21,757 nucleotides of DNA from UMGS1124 sp045613165. Lineage in GTDB: Bacteria > Bacillota_I > Bacilli_A > RF39 > UBA660. The stretch covers positions 1 through 21,757 of the forward strand of contig JAZLAK010000017.1 in NCBI GenBank assembly GCA_045613165.1, given 5' to 3'. Position 1 is the stretch's first letter, and each line of letters opens with the position of its first letter. The notes under the pieces were generated by a model that was not told the origin of the DNA, ran no database searches, and worked only from the letters and a program-made list of their open reading frames with translations. The position numbers and the translations under genes are program-made. Below, in pieces: positions 21,503 to 21,757 of the stretch.

Positions 21503-21757
21503 ATTTTGTAATTTTTTTATTAGACTATCAAATCTATATCTATTTTGCGTGCCTTTAGATATACCCTCAGCTATTATAAAATATTCTATTGCTTTTTCAA
21601 CATCATTAAAATGTAAATAAGTATATCCAAGCATTCTATAATAACAAGGTTTTGGAGTTTCTTCATTCATTATAACTAATAATAATTTATTTAAAGTTTC
21701 TTTATAATCTTTTTTAGAATATAAACTATGTATATTTCCTACTAAGTTATCTATATT
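21485..21757 (-). CDS. Partial TPR-like protein (5' end off window)
   Basis: The frame is open from the right edge (codons begin at 21757) to TAG at 21485-21487, giving the last 90 residues; the N-terminus is outside. An ATG at 21670 is internal, since the frame continues upstream with similar sequence. The segment YYRMLGYTYLHFNDVEKAIEYFIIAE matches a tetratricopeptide pattern (G-Y at 8-9, A at 20, Y near 24) and is preceded by SKKDYKETLNKLL, possibly the end of another repeat. Such repeats mediate protein-protein contacts. It is convergent with lexA. Confidence 0.7.
   Translation of the reverse strand, partial: NIDNLVGNIHSLYSKKDYKETLNKLLLVIMNEETPKPCYYRMLGYTYLHFNDVEKAIEYFIIAEGISKGTQNRYRFDSLIKKLQNKKVAN

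Noticed and set aside
1..21757. CRISPR array, insertion sequence, prophage or integrated element
   Set aside because: No regularly spaced repeats, transposase, integrase or phage genes were seen; nearly all genes are core functions.

Overview
The window comes from a very AT-rich (roughly 25-28% G+C by eye), low-GC Gram-positive chromosome. Gene content (phosphoketolase, ScpA/ScpB, LexA, MscL, MiaB, a SipW-type surface protein), dense packing and strong AGGAGG ribosome sites suggest an uncultured Bacilli/Mollicutes-related gut lineage such as RF39 or Erysipelotrichia; this placement is inference. TGA is a normal stop here (queA, rimI, scpA and the gene before scpA all end with it), so this is not the Mycoplasma code. 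Almost all genes are on the minus strand. Many promoters have an extended -10 (TGnTATAAT), and many terminators start inside the stop codon of the gene they end.

Layout, low to high coordinate. 1-239: 5' part of a small membrane-protein gene overlapping tgt. 220-2444: queuosine genes tgt and queA, followed upstream by an isolated promoter-terminator cassette (about 2499-2606) that looks like a small RNA gene. 2632-4971: phosphoketolase xfp, with a palindrome at its promoter. 5038-7616: operon tsaB-rimI-tsaD-hypothetical membrane protein (t6A tRNA modification). 7674-9545: a 623-aa surface protein with a SipW-type signal and a 10-G tract in its long leader. 9767-10274: mscL and tRNA-Arg(CCT). 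10316-11826: HD-domain protein and UvsE-type UV endonuclease. 11882-14667: metG and alr. 14730-15674: a stress-type short-chain dehydrogenase. 15779-15865: tRNA-Leu(CAA), plus strand.

15947-16235 holds what looks like an unannotated type I toxin-antitoxin locus: a 27-aa all-hydrophobic peptide on the minus strand and a convergent two-hairpin RNA on the plus strand, with toxin leader and 3' region able to pair. 16278-19077 is an operon of a membrane protein, scpA, scpB (chromosome segregation) and a pentapeptide-repeat protein, starting from a promoter inside the miaB terminator. 19125-20528 is miaB. 20635-20861 is a divergent SOS unit: lexA on plus and a 34-aa single-helix membrane peptide on minus, whose consensus promoter carries a LexA-box-like sequence between -35 and -10. 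The window ends in a partial TPR-like gene.

The best candidates for something undescribed are the hydrophobic-peptide/antisense-RNA locus, the LexA-divergent micropeptide (positional analogue of YneA, size analogue of SidA/TisB), the poly-G leader of the surface protein, and the small RNA cassette before queA.
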